DNA of 64,000 nucleotides from Microbispora bryophytorum (lineage in GTDB: Bacteria > Actinomycetota > Actinomycetes > Streptosporangiales > Streptosporangiaceae): NCBI RefSeq assembly GCF_006874465.1, contig NZ_VIRL01000004.1, positions 1-64,000 of the forward strand. The letters are read 5' to 3'. The position numbers and the translations under genes were made by a program. Under the pieces are notes generated by a model. The model worked only from the letters and a program-made list of their open reading frames with translations. It was not told the DNA's origin and did not search any database. Below, piece after piece: positions 15,978-24,704 of the stretch. Within the stretch, counting starts at the first letter, position 1. Every line of letters starts with the position of its first letter.

Positions 15978-17477
15978 ATGGTCGATGTGGGCGCGGCCGC
16001 CGCGCGGGGGAAGCAGGTCTCGTCACGGGTGTCGCAGGCCGGAGCGGGCTGGGACTGCGCGCAGATCGGCACGTTCGACGCGCTGCGGCCCAACCGGGAC
16101 TCCTTCACCTGGCTGAACCCCCCGACCCTGTGGCGGTCCCGCAACGAGGTCCTCGCCCAGCTGTTCGGCGACCCCTCGCCGCAGGTGCGCCCCCGCTGGG
16201 TGGCGGCGCAGCGCGACCGCGGCGTGGACGAGGACTTCCGTGTCAGGCTCGACCTGGGGGAGGAGTTCTCGTTCCTGGTGCTCGGCGACACCGGCGAGGG
16301 CGACGCCTCGCAGTACGCGGTGGTGCCCGGGCTGCTCAAGCTCGGCGCGGGCACCGCGTTCGCCGTCATCGCGAGCGACGTGATCTACCCGACCGGCTCG
16401 GGCAACGAGTACGGCGACAAGTTCTTCCGGCCCTACAAGGACTACCCGGCCCCGATCTTCGCCGTGCCCGGCAACCACGACTGGTACGACGGGCTCGGCG
16501 GCTTCATGCGGGTCTTCTGCGCCGCCCACCCCCTGTCCGCCGAGCAACGGGGCTTCCGGTTGTCCCCCGACGGGCTGCGCGGGCTGCTGTGGAAGAAGCC
16601 GGCGACGATCGACGAGGACGCCCTCGCCGAGGCCGGGAAGATGCGGCCCGATCCGGGCCCGGCGCTGCCGGGGCCCTACTGGGTGATCGACACCGGCCGC
16701 CTGCTGCTCGTCGGCATCGACACCGGGATCAAGGGCACCCTCGACCGCGAGCAGGGCGAGTGGCTGCGCCGGGTCTCCACCGACCCCCGGCCCAAGATCC
16801 TGATCACCGGCAAGCCGATCTACGTCAACAACGCCTACCACCCCTGCGAGATCGAGGGCGGCGGCACGGTGGACGACGTGGTCCGCGACCCGGCGCACAA
16901 CTACGTCGCGGCCATCGGCGGCGACGTGCACAACTACCAGCGCTACCCGGTCCGGGTGGAGGGGCGGCTCATCCAGTACGTCGTGTCCGGAGGCGGCGGG
17001 GCGTTCATGCACGCCACCCACACGATCTCCCGGGTGGACGTGGGCGGCGTCCACGAGGACGACTTCAAGTGCTATCCGCTGCGCGGCGACTCGCTGTCGT
17101 TCTACAGCCTGCTCTACAGCAGGAGGCTGCGGCTGCGCGGGCTCTACATCACCCCCGAGGAGGGGCTGGCCCTGATGTCCCGGCGGATCGGCAACACCCC
17201 GCCCCGGCCAACGCCGGGGGCGCCGATCGGCGCGCGGGTGAAGTGGGCGGCCCGGCTGCTCGGCGGCTGGCCGATGCCGTTCCGCCTGCCGGTGGGGCGG
17301 GTCTTCCACCGATACATCTCCGAACTGTCCGACTGGGACACCCCGCCCTTCTTCAAGAGCTTCCTCCACCTGTCGGTCACCGGGGACACGCTCCGGCTGC
17401 GCTGCTTCGCCGCGACGGGCTGCCTGCCGCAGGAGGAGGAGCCGCCGCTGGAGGACGAGGTCGAGATCCCGCTCTGA
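15978..17477 (+). CDS. Metallophosphoesterase
   Basis: A 499-residue calcineurin-like phosphoesterase. Metal-ligand motifs appear in order: VLGDTGEGD, VPGNHDWYDG, ILITGKPIYV and GGDVHNYQRYPVRVEG. There is no signal peptide or transmembrane helix, so it should be cytoplasmic. The C-terminal 150 residues (after about 350) are family-specific and of unknown role. The usual first motif D-x-H is not obvious; LGDTGEGD may supply those ligands, which would be a variation. ATG 15978 follows a weak ribosome binding site. The substrate is unknown. Confidence 0.82.
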   Translation: MVDVGAAAARGKQVSSRVSQAGAGWDCAQIGTFDALRPNRDSFTWLNPPTLWRSRNEVLAQLFGDPSPQVRPRWVAAQRDRGVDEDFRVRLDLGEEFSFLVLGDTGEGDASQYAVVPGLLKLGAGTAFAVIASDVIYPTGSGNEYGDKFFRPYKDYPAPIFAVPGNHDWYDGLGGFMRVFCAAHPLSAEQRGFRLSPDGLRGLLWKKPATIDEDALAEAGKMRPDPGPALPGPYWVIDTGRLLLVGIDTGIKGTLDREQGEWLRRVSTDPRPKILITGKPIYVNNAYHPCEIEGGGTVDDVVRDPAHNYVAAIGGDVHNYQRYPVRVEGRLIQYVVSGGGGAFMHATHTISRVDVGGVHEDDFKCYPLRGDSLSFYSLLYSRRLRLRGLYITPEEGLALMSRRIGNTPPRPTPGAPIGARVKWAARLLGGWPMPFRLPVGRVFHRYISELSDWDTPPFFKSFLHLSVTGDTLRLRCFAATGCLPQEEEPPLEDEVEIPL

Positions 17478-17528
17478 TCGGCCGGGCGCGGCCGGATAAA
17501 TGTCGGGGCCGCCTGGCAGGCTGGTGGG

Positions 17529-19154
17529 GTGCACGTTGTGGTGGCGGCCGACGCCGAGGGGGGCGGCACCGTGAAGCCGCTCGGCGAGCCGGCGAGCCGG
17601 GTCTCCGATCTCGCGGCGGCCGTGCGCACGCTGGAGGCCGCCGAGCGGCCCCGCTGGGTGTGGGCCGACGCGCGCCGCGTCTACCCGGCGCTCCTGTCCG
17701 CCGGTGTACGGCCGGCGCGCTGCCACGACGTCGCGCTGACCGAGAACCTCCTGCTGGCGGCGGAGGGGCGCTACGGAGAGCCCAGACAGGTCCAGGCGGC
17801 CTATGCGCGCCTGCGCGGCCTCCCGGTGCCCGACGACCCGCACGAGGCGTCTGACGCGCATCAGGCGGGCGGCACGCAGGCGAGCCTGTTCGACCCGGCG
17901 CCGCCAAAACACGGCGTGCCGGAGGCCGACATGGTCGCCGAGGTGTTCGAGGACCAGCGCCGCCGCGTCGCGCGCACGGCCGATCCCGGGCGGTTCCGCC
18001 TGCTCGTGGCCGCCGAGTCGGCCGGTGCGCTCATCGCCGCCGAGATGGGCCACGACGGCATGCCCTGGCGTGAGGACGTCCACGACGCGCTGCTGACCGA
18101 CCTGCTCGGGCCCCGTCCCGCCCACGGCATGCGGCCCGGCAAGCTCCAGGCCCTGGCCGACGAGGTGTCGGCCGTCTTCGGTCACCTGGTCAACCCCGAC
18201 TCCCCGCAGCAGATCGTCCGGGCGTTCAAGACGGCCGGGATCGAGATCCCGTCCACCCGCTCCCACGTGCTCAAGGCGGTCGACCACCCGGCCGTCGCGC
18301 CGCTGCTGGCGTACAAGGAACTGGCCCGTCTGTTCAGCTTCCACGGGTGGACCTGGGCCGATCAATGGGTCAGCGGCGACCGCTTCCGGCCCGAGTACGT
18401 CGTGGGCGGGGTGGTGAGCGGCCGGTGGGCCACCAGCGGCGGCGGCGCGCTGCAGATCCCCAAGGTCATGCGCAGGGTCGTGCTGGCCGACGACGGCTGG
18501 ACGCTCGTCGTCGCCGACGCCGCGCAGCTCGAACCGCGGGTGCTGGCCGCGCTGTCCGAAGACCGGGGGCTCGCGCGGGCGGCCGGGGAGATCGACCTGT
18601 ACGCCGCGCTGGCCCAGGCGTTCGGCGGGGTCCGCGAGTCGGCCAAGATCGCCATGCTGTCCGCGATGTACGGCGGGACCAGCGGCGACGCCTCCAAGCT
18701 GCTGGCCGTCATGCGGCAGCGGTTCCCCAAGGCGTACGCGTTCGTGGAGGACGCGGCACGGGCGGGGGAGGAGGGGCGGCTGGTCCGCTCGTGGCTGGGC
18801 CGCACCTGCCCGCCCCCGTCGGACCGGTGGCGGCGCCTGGTGGCCGGTCCCGAGGGCGCCAGGGCGGCCAGGGACCGGGGGAGGTTCACCCGCAACTTCG
18901 TCGTGCAGGCCACGGCGGCCGAGTGGGCGCTGACGCTCCTCGCCGTGCTGCGCGGGCTGCTGCCGGAACCGGCGCGGCTGGTGTTCTTCCAGCACGACGA
19001 GGTGATGGTGCACTGCCCGCTCGGCGTGGCGGGCGAGGTCCGCGAGGCCGTCGGCCGCGCCGCGCACGAGGCGACCCGGCTGCTGTTCGGCGACACCGCG
19101 GTCCGCTTCCCGATGGAGGCGGTGGCCGTCACCTGCTACGCCGACGCCAAGTGA
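17529..19154 (+). CDS. Family-A DNA polymerase (actinobacterial bifunctional 3'-5' exonuclease/polymerase)
   Basis: A 541-residue PolA-like polymerase, shorter than PolI (about 900) and lacking the 5'-nuclease domain. Polymerase motif A is VVADAAQLEPRVLAAL, the motif B region is ESAKIAMLSAMYGGTSGDA, and motif C is FFQHDEVMVHC. The template-binding NPDSPQQIVRAFKTAGI block is also present. The N-terminal 170 residues correspond to the exonuclease-like domain, but DxE-type metal ligands are not evident, so proofreading activity is doubtful. GTG 17529 is the start. Homologues are widespread in actinobacteria with an unclear role, possibly repair. Confidence 0.82.
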   Translation: MHVVVAADAEGGGTVKPLGEPASRVSDLAAAVRTLEAAERPRWVWADARRVYPALLSAGVRPARCHDVALTENLLLAAEGRYGEPRQVQAAYARLRGLPVPDDPHEASDAHQAGGTQASLFDPAPPKHGVPEADMVAEVFEDQRRRVARTADPGRFRLLVAAESAGALIAAEMGHDGMPWREDVHDALLTDLLGPRPAHGMRPGKLQALADEVSAVFGHLVNPDSPQQIVRAFKTAGIEIPSTRSHVLKAVDHPAVAPLLAYKELARLFSFHGWTWADQWVSGDRFRPEYVVGGVVSGRWATSGGGALQIPKVMRRVVLADDGWTLVVADAAQLEPRVLAALSEDRGLARAAGEIDLYAALAQAFGGVRESAKIAMLSAMYGGTSGDASKLLAVMRQRFPKAYAFVEDAARAGEEGRLVRSWLGRTCPPPSDRWRRLVAGPEGARAARDRGRFTRNFVVQATAAEWALTLLAVLRGLLPEPARLVFFQHDEVMVHCPLGVAGEVREAVGRAAHEATRLLFGDTAVRFPMEAVAVTCYADAK

Positions 19155-19173
19155 CCGCAGCCACGCCTGCGGC

Positions 19174-20784
19174 TCAGCGGGCCGGGCGTGACTTCCGGGT
19201 GACGAGAGCGGCCACCAGCAGGGCCGGCGCCCCGAGGACGGCGAGGAGCACCAGGAGCGCCGCGGCGGCGCCGGCGACGCCCCGTACGCCGGCCGAGGGC
19301 GCCGCTCCGACGCCGAACACGGTGTCGTCGCCGGAGCACGTCACCGTGTAGGTGTCCGTCTTCGGCGCGCGGATCTCGTAGAGCAGCCGCCACTTGGCGC
19401 GGCCCACGGCCAACGGCCGGTAGCTCGTCGCCGGCCGGGCGATCCGGACGCTCCGCCCACGGCCGGTCTCGACCTCGCAGCGCGGATCGGGTGACGCGCC
19501 GGAGACGTAGATCGCCGGCTTCAGCGCGGGGTTCAGCGCGACGGTCAACGGAGAACCGTCGCCGGAGACGCTCCTCGGCGTGGCGGAGATGCCCATGCCG
19601 ACCGCGCACACGGCGGTGACGGCCATGAGGAGCCCGCAGAGGACCGCCCAGGCGCGCGTGGTCCGCCGCAGCCAGGGAGGGTACCGCCGGGGCCGTCGAC
19701 CGGCCGGGGGACGCACCGGCGGCGCGTACGGCCTCGCCGGGCGGCGCGCGGGCCCCGCCGCGTAGGGAGCGGGAGGAACGTACGCGGGAGGCGGCGCGGG
19801 AAAGGCCGGCCGCGGACCGGGTGGGACCACCTGCGGGCCTGGCCCGCCGAACGGCGTGCGGGGCGGCTCCGGCGAGGCGGTCACCGCGCGGGTCGGGACG
19901 ACACGCGTACGCACCGCCCGCGCCACGGTCGGGGGAAGCCATCTGCCCGGCTGGGTGGGCGAGGCGAAGTCACGGCCGCTGCCGGCCAGTTCGTTCAGCA
20001 CGGCCGACAGGGCCGGCCGCCCTTCGGGCTCCTTGTCCAGGCACCGCGCGACCAGCGTCCGCACCGTGGGCGGCAGCGCGTCGAGGGCGGGCTCCTCGTG
20101 GACGATGCGGTACCACAGCCCCTGCCATGACCCCTGCCCGAACGGCCCGGTGCCCGTCGCGGCGAACGCCAGCACGAGCCCCAGGCAGAACACGTCGCTC
20201 GCCGGTCCGACCCGGGTGCCCTTGAGCTGCTCCGGGGACATGAACCCGGGGGTGCCCATGGTGATGCCGGTCTTCGTCAGCGAACCGCCCTCGGCGGCCA
20301 GGGAGATGCCGAAGTCGATGACGCGGGGGCCGTCCCCGGCCAGCAGCACGTTCGACGGCTTGAGGTCCCGGTGGACGACCCCGGCCGCGTGGATCGACTC
20401 CAGCGCCTCGGCCAGCCCCGCGGCCAGGGCCAGCACGGACTCCTCCGGCCACGGCCCGTGCTCGCCGACGGCGTCCTCCAGCGACATGCCGGGCACGTAC
20501 GCCGTCGCGAGCCACGGCGGCGACCCCTGCGGGTCGGCGTCGACCACTCCGGCCGTGAAGAAGCCGTTGACCATGCGGGCCGTGGCGACCTCGCGGTCGA
20601 ACCTGCGGCGGAACTCGGCGTCGCCGGCCAACTCGGGCCGCACCACCTTCACCGCGACGGCCCGCCCGCTCCGCGAACGCCCGAGATACACGCGGCCCAT
20701 CCCGCCCTCGCCCAGGCGCGCCTCGATCCGGAAGGGCCCCACCTGCCGGGGATCGTCCTCCCGCAGCGCCTCGAAGGTCCGCAC
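19174..20784 (-). CDS. Membrane Ser/Thr protein kinase
   Basis: A 536-residue Hanks-type kinase. Glycine loop LGEGGMGRVYLG, VAVKVVRPEL, HRDLKPSNVLL, DFGISLAAEGG and MSPEQLKG are all present in the first 270 residues. A Pro-rich juxtamembrane stretch follows, then a transmembrane helix (about AWAVLCGLLMAVTAVCAVGM) and an extracellular part with a Cys pair (DPRCEVE ... TVTCSGDD). A second hydrophobic helix near the C-terminus (LLVLLAVLGAPALLVAALV) suggests both ends are cytoplasmic, unusual for this class. GTG 20784 is favoured by AAGGAG 5 nt upstream. It is 134 bp downstream of another kinase gene on the same strand. Confidence 0.9.
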   Translation of the reverse strand: MRTFEALREDDPRQVGPFRIEARLGEGGMGRVYLGRSRSGRAVAVKVVRPELAGDAEFRRRFDREVATARMVNGFFTAGVVDADPQGSPPWLATAYVPGMSLEDAVGEHGPWPEESVLALAAGLAEALESIHAAGVVHRDLKPSNVLLAGDGPRVIDFGISLAAEGGSLTKTGITMGTPGFMSPEQLKGTRVGPASDVFCLGLVLAFAATGTGPFGQGSWQGLWYRIVHEEPALDALPPTVRTLVARCLDKEPEGRPALSAVLNELAGSGRDFASPTQPGRWLPPTVARAVRTRVVPTRAVTASPEPPRTPFGGPGPQVVPPGPRPAFPAPPPAYVPPAPYAAGPARRPARPYAPPVRPPAGRRPRRYPPWLRRTTRAWAVLCGLLMAVTAVCAVGMGISATPRSVSGDGSPLTVALNPALKPAIYVSGASPDPRCEVETGRGRSVRIARPATSYRPLAVGRAKWRLLYEIRAPKTDTYTVTCSGDDTVFGVGAAPSAGVRGVAGAAAALLVLLAVLGAPALLVAALVTRKSRPAR

Positions 20785-20918
20785 CGGCACTCCTTGGAAT
20801 CCGGGATTCACGCGTGGTCGATCAGGACGTCCTCGCCGGAAGGGTGCCGGAACACGATCGCCACGCGACGGCGTCGGTGAGGCCCGCGCTGCTGCGCCGC
20901 CCCGGTGAGGACCGGGCG

Positions 20919-23168
20919 TCAGGCGGCGCGGAAGGTGCTCCAGAGGGCCTGCCGCACCGGTGCCGCGGACTCGTTCCAGTCGAAGTCGGGCGAGGCGAAC
21001 ATGATCGCGTATGCGCGTTCGCCCGCCTCCAGGTAGCGGATGACCGCGTGGACGGTGACCTCGTTGGCGTTGGTGTAGGTGTACTCCCAGTCGGCCGCGG
21101 GGTAGCGGTAGTCCACCTGGTGCAGCTGGACCTGCGTGTAGTCGGTGAAGTCCTTGATGTTCAGGTTCTGCTCGGCGGACCGCAGCGCCGCCAGGCTGCC
21201 GTCGGGGATCCTCTTGATCGTGATGCTCTGCCCGCTGTCCTTCGGGCCCGTGAGCTTGACGGAGTCGGCGTCGGCCGTGGAGGTCCACTCCTTGGGCACC
21301 GCCAGCGCCACCCCGCCCTCGGTCACCGGCTGGTAGCCCTCGGGCACGCGTACGGCCGACAGCGGGCGAGCGGTCGGCGTGGGGGCGTCGGTGGGCGCGA
21401 GAGTGGGGCCCGACCTGCCGTCCTGCTGGGAGACCACGACGCCGCCCGGGTCGCTCGGCAGCAGCACGAACACGATCGCGGCGATCACCGCGACCACGGC
21501 CGCGGCGGCGACGACGAGCAGCACCTTCGACCGGCCCTCGCCGCCGGCGACCTCGGCGGCCTGCTCCTTGCGCCTGCGCCCCACCCTGGGGGTGTGCGGA
21601 CCCGTGGCGTCCGCGACCGGATCGGAATCGCCGGCCTGCGGCGAGACGGCCTGTTGCGGTGCCCCGTGTTGCGGTGCCCCATGCTGCGGAGCCGCGTGTT
21701 GCGGCGTCGCGTGCTGTGGTCCCGTCTGCTGGTGCGCCGCATGGTGGGCCGCATGGTGCCCTGGCCGGTGCGGCGCCCCCTGTGCGCCGCCCAGGTCGCC
21801 GGGCATGTCACCCGGCGTGGGCGTCGGCCACATGGCCTCCTTGGGCCGCTCCGGCGCGTGTGTCGACCCCGAGGGGGACGACAGCGGGTCGAAGCCCGAG
21901 TCGAAGGCGGGGGCCTGCCCGAAGCCGCCCCCAGACCCGAGGCCACTCACAGACCCGAGGCCGCTCACAGACCCGAAGCCGCCTGTGGACCCGAACGCAG
22001 CCGGAGGCTCGTACGCGGGGTCGGCGGGCCGGGGCTCCCCGGCCTGGGGCTCCATGGGACGGGGCGCGACGCCGGGCGGGGTGGCCGCGCCCGGCGCCAG
22101 GTTCTCCGCCGTCAGCGGCACGCGGACCGGACCCGAGGGCGTCTCGATGATGCGCGAGGGCAGCGGTCCCGAGGGGATGTCGAGCGGCGGCAGCAACCTC
22201 GCGGGCGTGGAGTCCTGGGGGGTGGGCACCGACGTCGGCGTGCCGGCGCGGCCCGGCAGTCCGGCGCCGTGGCTGTGCAGCACCCGCTCCAGCATCTCCG
22301 CGACCTGCGCGGCCGGAAGGCGGTCGGCCGGGTTCTTGCGGAGCAGGCCCTCGATGACCGGCAGCAGCGCGCCCGCGCGGCGCGGCCGGTTGGGCTCCTG
22401 CGTGAGCACCGCGCCGAGCACGGCGACCGCGTCCGGACCCTCGTACGGCGGGCGGCCCTCCACGGCGGCGTACAGCGTCGCGCCGAAGGACCACAGGTCG
22501 GCGGCATGGGTGATCGTGCGGCCCTGCAGGCGCTCCGGCGGGATGTAGGCGGGCGAGCCCATGAGCAGCCCGGTCTGGGTGATCGTGACGTCGCCCTCGA
22601 TGGCGGCGATGCCGAAGTCGGTGAGCACCACGCGGTCGGCGGTGAGCAGCACGTTGCCGGGCTTCACGTCCCGGTGGAGGATGCCGGCGGCGTGGGCGTG
22701 GCGCAGCGCGTCGAGCACCCGGATGCCGATCTCGGCGGCCTGCACGACCGGCAGTGGGCCGCTCTGCCGCACGGCCTGCTCAAGGGACCAGGCGCGGACG
22801 AGCTCCATCACGATCCACGGCCGCCCGTCCTCCTCGACCACGTCGTGGACGGTGACGATGCCGGGATGGCTGAGCCGGGCGGCCGAGCGCGCCTCGCGCA
22901 GCATGCGCCGGTGGGCGTTCTGCGCGCCGGCGTTGTCGAGCCCGAACGGCAGGAGCAGCTCCTTGACCGCGACGTCCCGGTCCAGCAGCACGTCATGGGC
23001 GTGCCACACCATCCCCATGCCGCCGCGGCCCACGGGGGACAGCAGCCGGTAGCGCCGGCCGACAAGACGGCCCTGCCCTTCGGGGGCGCCCCCCGTGGGG
23101 GCGCGGCCGACAGGTCCCTGACCCTCTGGCATAGGGGGGACCATACCGAGCAGGCGATCTGTCGTCAT
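20919..23168 (-). CDS. Membrane Ser/Thr protein kinase with long low-complexity linker
   Basis: A 749-residue kinase. The catalytic domain (about 35-300) has GRGGMGMVWHAHD, VAVKELLLP, HRDVKPGNVLL, DFGIAAIEGD and IPPERLQG. A 270-residue linker contains repeated GSVSGLGS units and a His/Gln-rich tract (GHHAAHHAAHQQTGPQHAT and further PQHGA repeats). A transmembrane helix (about 580-605, VLLVVAAAAVVAVIAAIVFVLL) precedes a 150-residue outer domain that looks folded (QPVTEGGVALAVPKEW ... FASPDFDWNESAA). The kinase domain resembles the actinobacterial group with a GRYRLL...LLDRDVAVKE start. The ATG at 23168 lacks a strong ribosome binding site, so the start is uncertain. Confidence 0.9.
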   Translation of the reverse strand: MTTDRLLGMVPPMPEGQGPVGRAPTGGAPEGQGRLVGRRYRLLSPVGRGGMGMVWHAHDVLLDRDVAVKELLLPFGLDNAGAQNAHRRMLREARSAARLSHPGIVTVHDVVEEDGRPWIVMELVRAWSLEQAVRQSGPLPVVQAAEIGIRVLDALRHAHAAGILHRDVKPGNVLLTADRVVLTDFGIAAIEGDVTITQTGLLMGSPAYIPPERLQGRTITHAADLWSFGATLYAAVEGRPPYEGPDAVAVLGAVLTQEPNRPRRAGALLPVIEGLLRKNPADRLPAAQVAEMLERVLHSHGAGLPGRAGTPTSVPTPQDSTPARLLPPLDIPSGPLPSRIIETPSGPVRVPLTAENLAPGAATPPGVAPRPMEPQAGEPRPADPAYEPPAAFGSTGGFGSVSGLGSVSGLGSGGGFGQAPAFDSGFDPLSSPSGSTHAPERPKEAMWPTPTPGDMPGDLGGAQGAPHRPGHHAAHHAAHQQTGPQHATPQHAAPQHGAPQHGAPQQAVSPQAGDSDPVADATGPHTPRVGRRRKEQAAEVAGGEGRSKVLLVVAAAAVVAVIAAIVFVLLPSDPGGVVVSQQDGRSGPTLAPTDAPTPTARPLSAVRVPEGYQPVTEGGVALAVPKEWTSTADADSVKLTGPKDSGQSITIKRIPDGSLAALRSAEQNLNIKDFTDYTQVQLHQVDYRYPAADWEYTYTNANEVTVHAVIRYLEAGERAYAIMFASPDFDWNESAAPVRQALWSTFRAA

Positions 23169-23284
23169 AGATTAGGTCCCCAATTCACGCTCGCTCCGCA
23201 AGATCTACCGAACGGACCGTGCGAATTGCATCGGTTATCTGAGGTTGACGACGATATTACGGTCTGATGACGGTCGAAGGGAAT

Positions 23285-24670
23285 TCACGGGTCGCCCAGC
23301 GCGTCGAGGGCGGCCGTGAACGCCTCGGCCGGGGGGCTGACCAGACCCGCTCCCACCTGGCCGGTCCCGGCGATCCTGCCCGCGATGCCGGTGTTCACCA
23401 CGGGCAGCAGACCGGTCCTGGCCACGAGCGCGACGTCGATGCCGGCCGGCGTGCCGCGGAAGCCCAGCCCCGGGATCTGGTACGCCGGGTGCTCGGCCAT
23501 GGTGATCTCGTACATCGAGGTCGTGGCCGTCACGGCGTCGGCCACCTCGCCGCCGACGAACCGGACGATCGCGGGGGCCGCCGCCATGGCGAAGCCGCCC
23601 AGGCCCACCGTCTCGGTGATGGTGGAGTCGCCGATGTCGGGGTTGGCGTCGTGCGGGCCGTATCCGCCGAGGTAGAGGCCGTCGGGCACGCCGGCCGGGC
23701 CGGTGAACCACCGGTCGCCGAGACCCGACACCTGTATTCCGAAATCGGTCCCATTGCGCGCCATCGCCACGACCAGGCTCGACCCGGGCACGCCGCGCGC
23801 CGCGTCGGCGCTGACTTTGGCCGCCGCCATTCCCGCGTTCAGGAAGAAATGATCATTTCCGTTGATGAATCGCAGCACCTCGGCCGCGTGGTCCGGGGCC
23901 GCCTCCACGACCGCGGGCGCGATCTCGCGCACCATCAGGGACGTCGCGGCGCGGTTGCGGTTGTGCAGCTCGTCGCCCATCTGCAGCGCCTGCGCGATGA
24001 GCGTGCGCAGATCGAGGGGGCCGCACCGCTCCAGCGCCGCCGCCAGCGCCGGCCCGAGCACCTCGCCCATCCAGCGCAGCCGCCCGATCACCTCGGGCCC
24101 GTACGCGCCGTAGCGCAGGACCTTGCCCAGCCCCTCGTTCAGCGAGCAGTAGGCCGTGCCGCCGTGCTCGGCGTCGGAGACCTCCAGCATCCACATCGAC
24201 GGGCTGACGACGCCCGCCATCGGGCCGACCGTGCGGTGGTGGTGGCAGGAGTCGAGGGTGATCCCCGCGCCGGAGGCCAGGAGGTCCTCCGCCTCCTCGG
24301 GGGCGGCCGCCAGACCCTCGAACAGCATCGCCCCGACGAGCGCCCCCCGCATCGGGCCGGAGGCCCGTTCCCAGGTGATCGGCGGACCGGCGTGGAAGAA
24401 CTCCCCGGCGCCCAGGCCGAGAGCCTCACGCGCCGGGCGTACGCCGGTCAGCATGGGCCGCGCCGACAGTATCCGCCCCACGGCGGTGGCGTTGGCGCTC
24501 TCGCGCCGGGGGTCGGCCAGCACCCGCGCGAGGGCCGCGGAGGCACCCGGCAGCGGCGGCCGCCAGTCGACCTCCCGCCGCGGCACGGCCTGCCGGTCCA
24601 GCGCCTCGCCCAGCACCTGCGCGCCCACCGTGATGACGCGCGGCTCGCCGTACAGCATGGAGAGGGTCAT
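23285..24670 (-). CDS. allG: AllG-like subunit of oxamate carbamoyltransferase (DUF1116)
   Basis: A 461-residue DUF1116 protein homologous to E. coli YlbE, now called AllG, one of three subunits of the oxamate carbamoyltransferase that converts oxalurate + Pi to oxamate + carbamoyl phosphate. Conserved blocks are SCHHHRTVGPMAGVVSPSMW, INGNDHFFLNAGMAAAKV, ARNGTDFGIQVSGLG and SMYEITMAEHPAYQIP. It follows allH-allF on the minus strand, 34 bp after allF, in the same order as a single transcription unit. The family identity is clear. The substrate could differ, since the locus also has pyrimidine-related genes (see findings). Confidence 0.85.
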   Translation of the reverse strand: MTLSMLYGEPRVITVGAQVLGEALDRQAVPRREVDWRPPLPGASAALARVLADPRRESANATAVGRILSARPMLTGVRPAREALGLGAGEFFHAGPPITWERASGPMRGALVGAMLFEGLAAAPEEAEDLLASGAGITLDSCHHHRTVGPMAGVVSPSMWMLEVSDAEHGGTAYCSLNEGLGKVLRYGAYGPEVIGRLRWMGEVLGPALAAALERCGPLDLRTLIAQALQMGDELHNRNRAATSLMVREIAPAVVEAAPDHAAEVLRFINGNDHFFLNAGMAAAKVSADAARGVPGSSLVVAMARNGTDFGIQVSGLGDRWFTGPAGVPDGLYLGGYGPHDANPDIGDSTITETVGLGGFAMAAAPAIVRFVGGEVADAVTATTSMYEITMAEHPAYQIPGLGFRGTPAGIDVALVARTGLLPVVNTGIAGRIAGTGQVGAGLVSPPAEAFTAALDALGDP

Positions 24671-24704
24671 CCGGCTCCGATCGGGGTAGGCGCGGCCACG
24701 TCCG

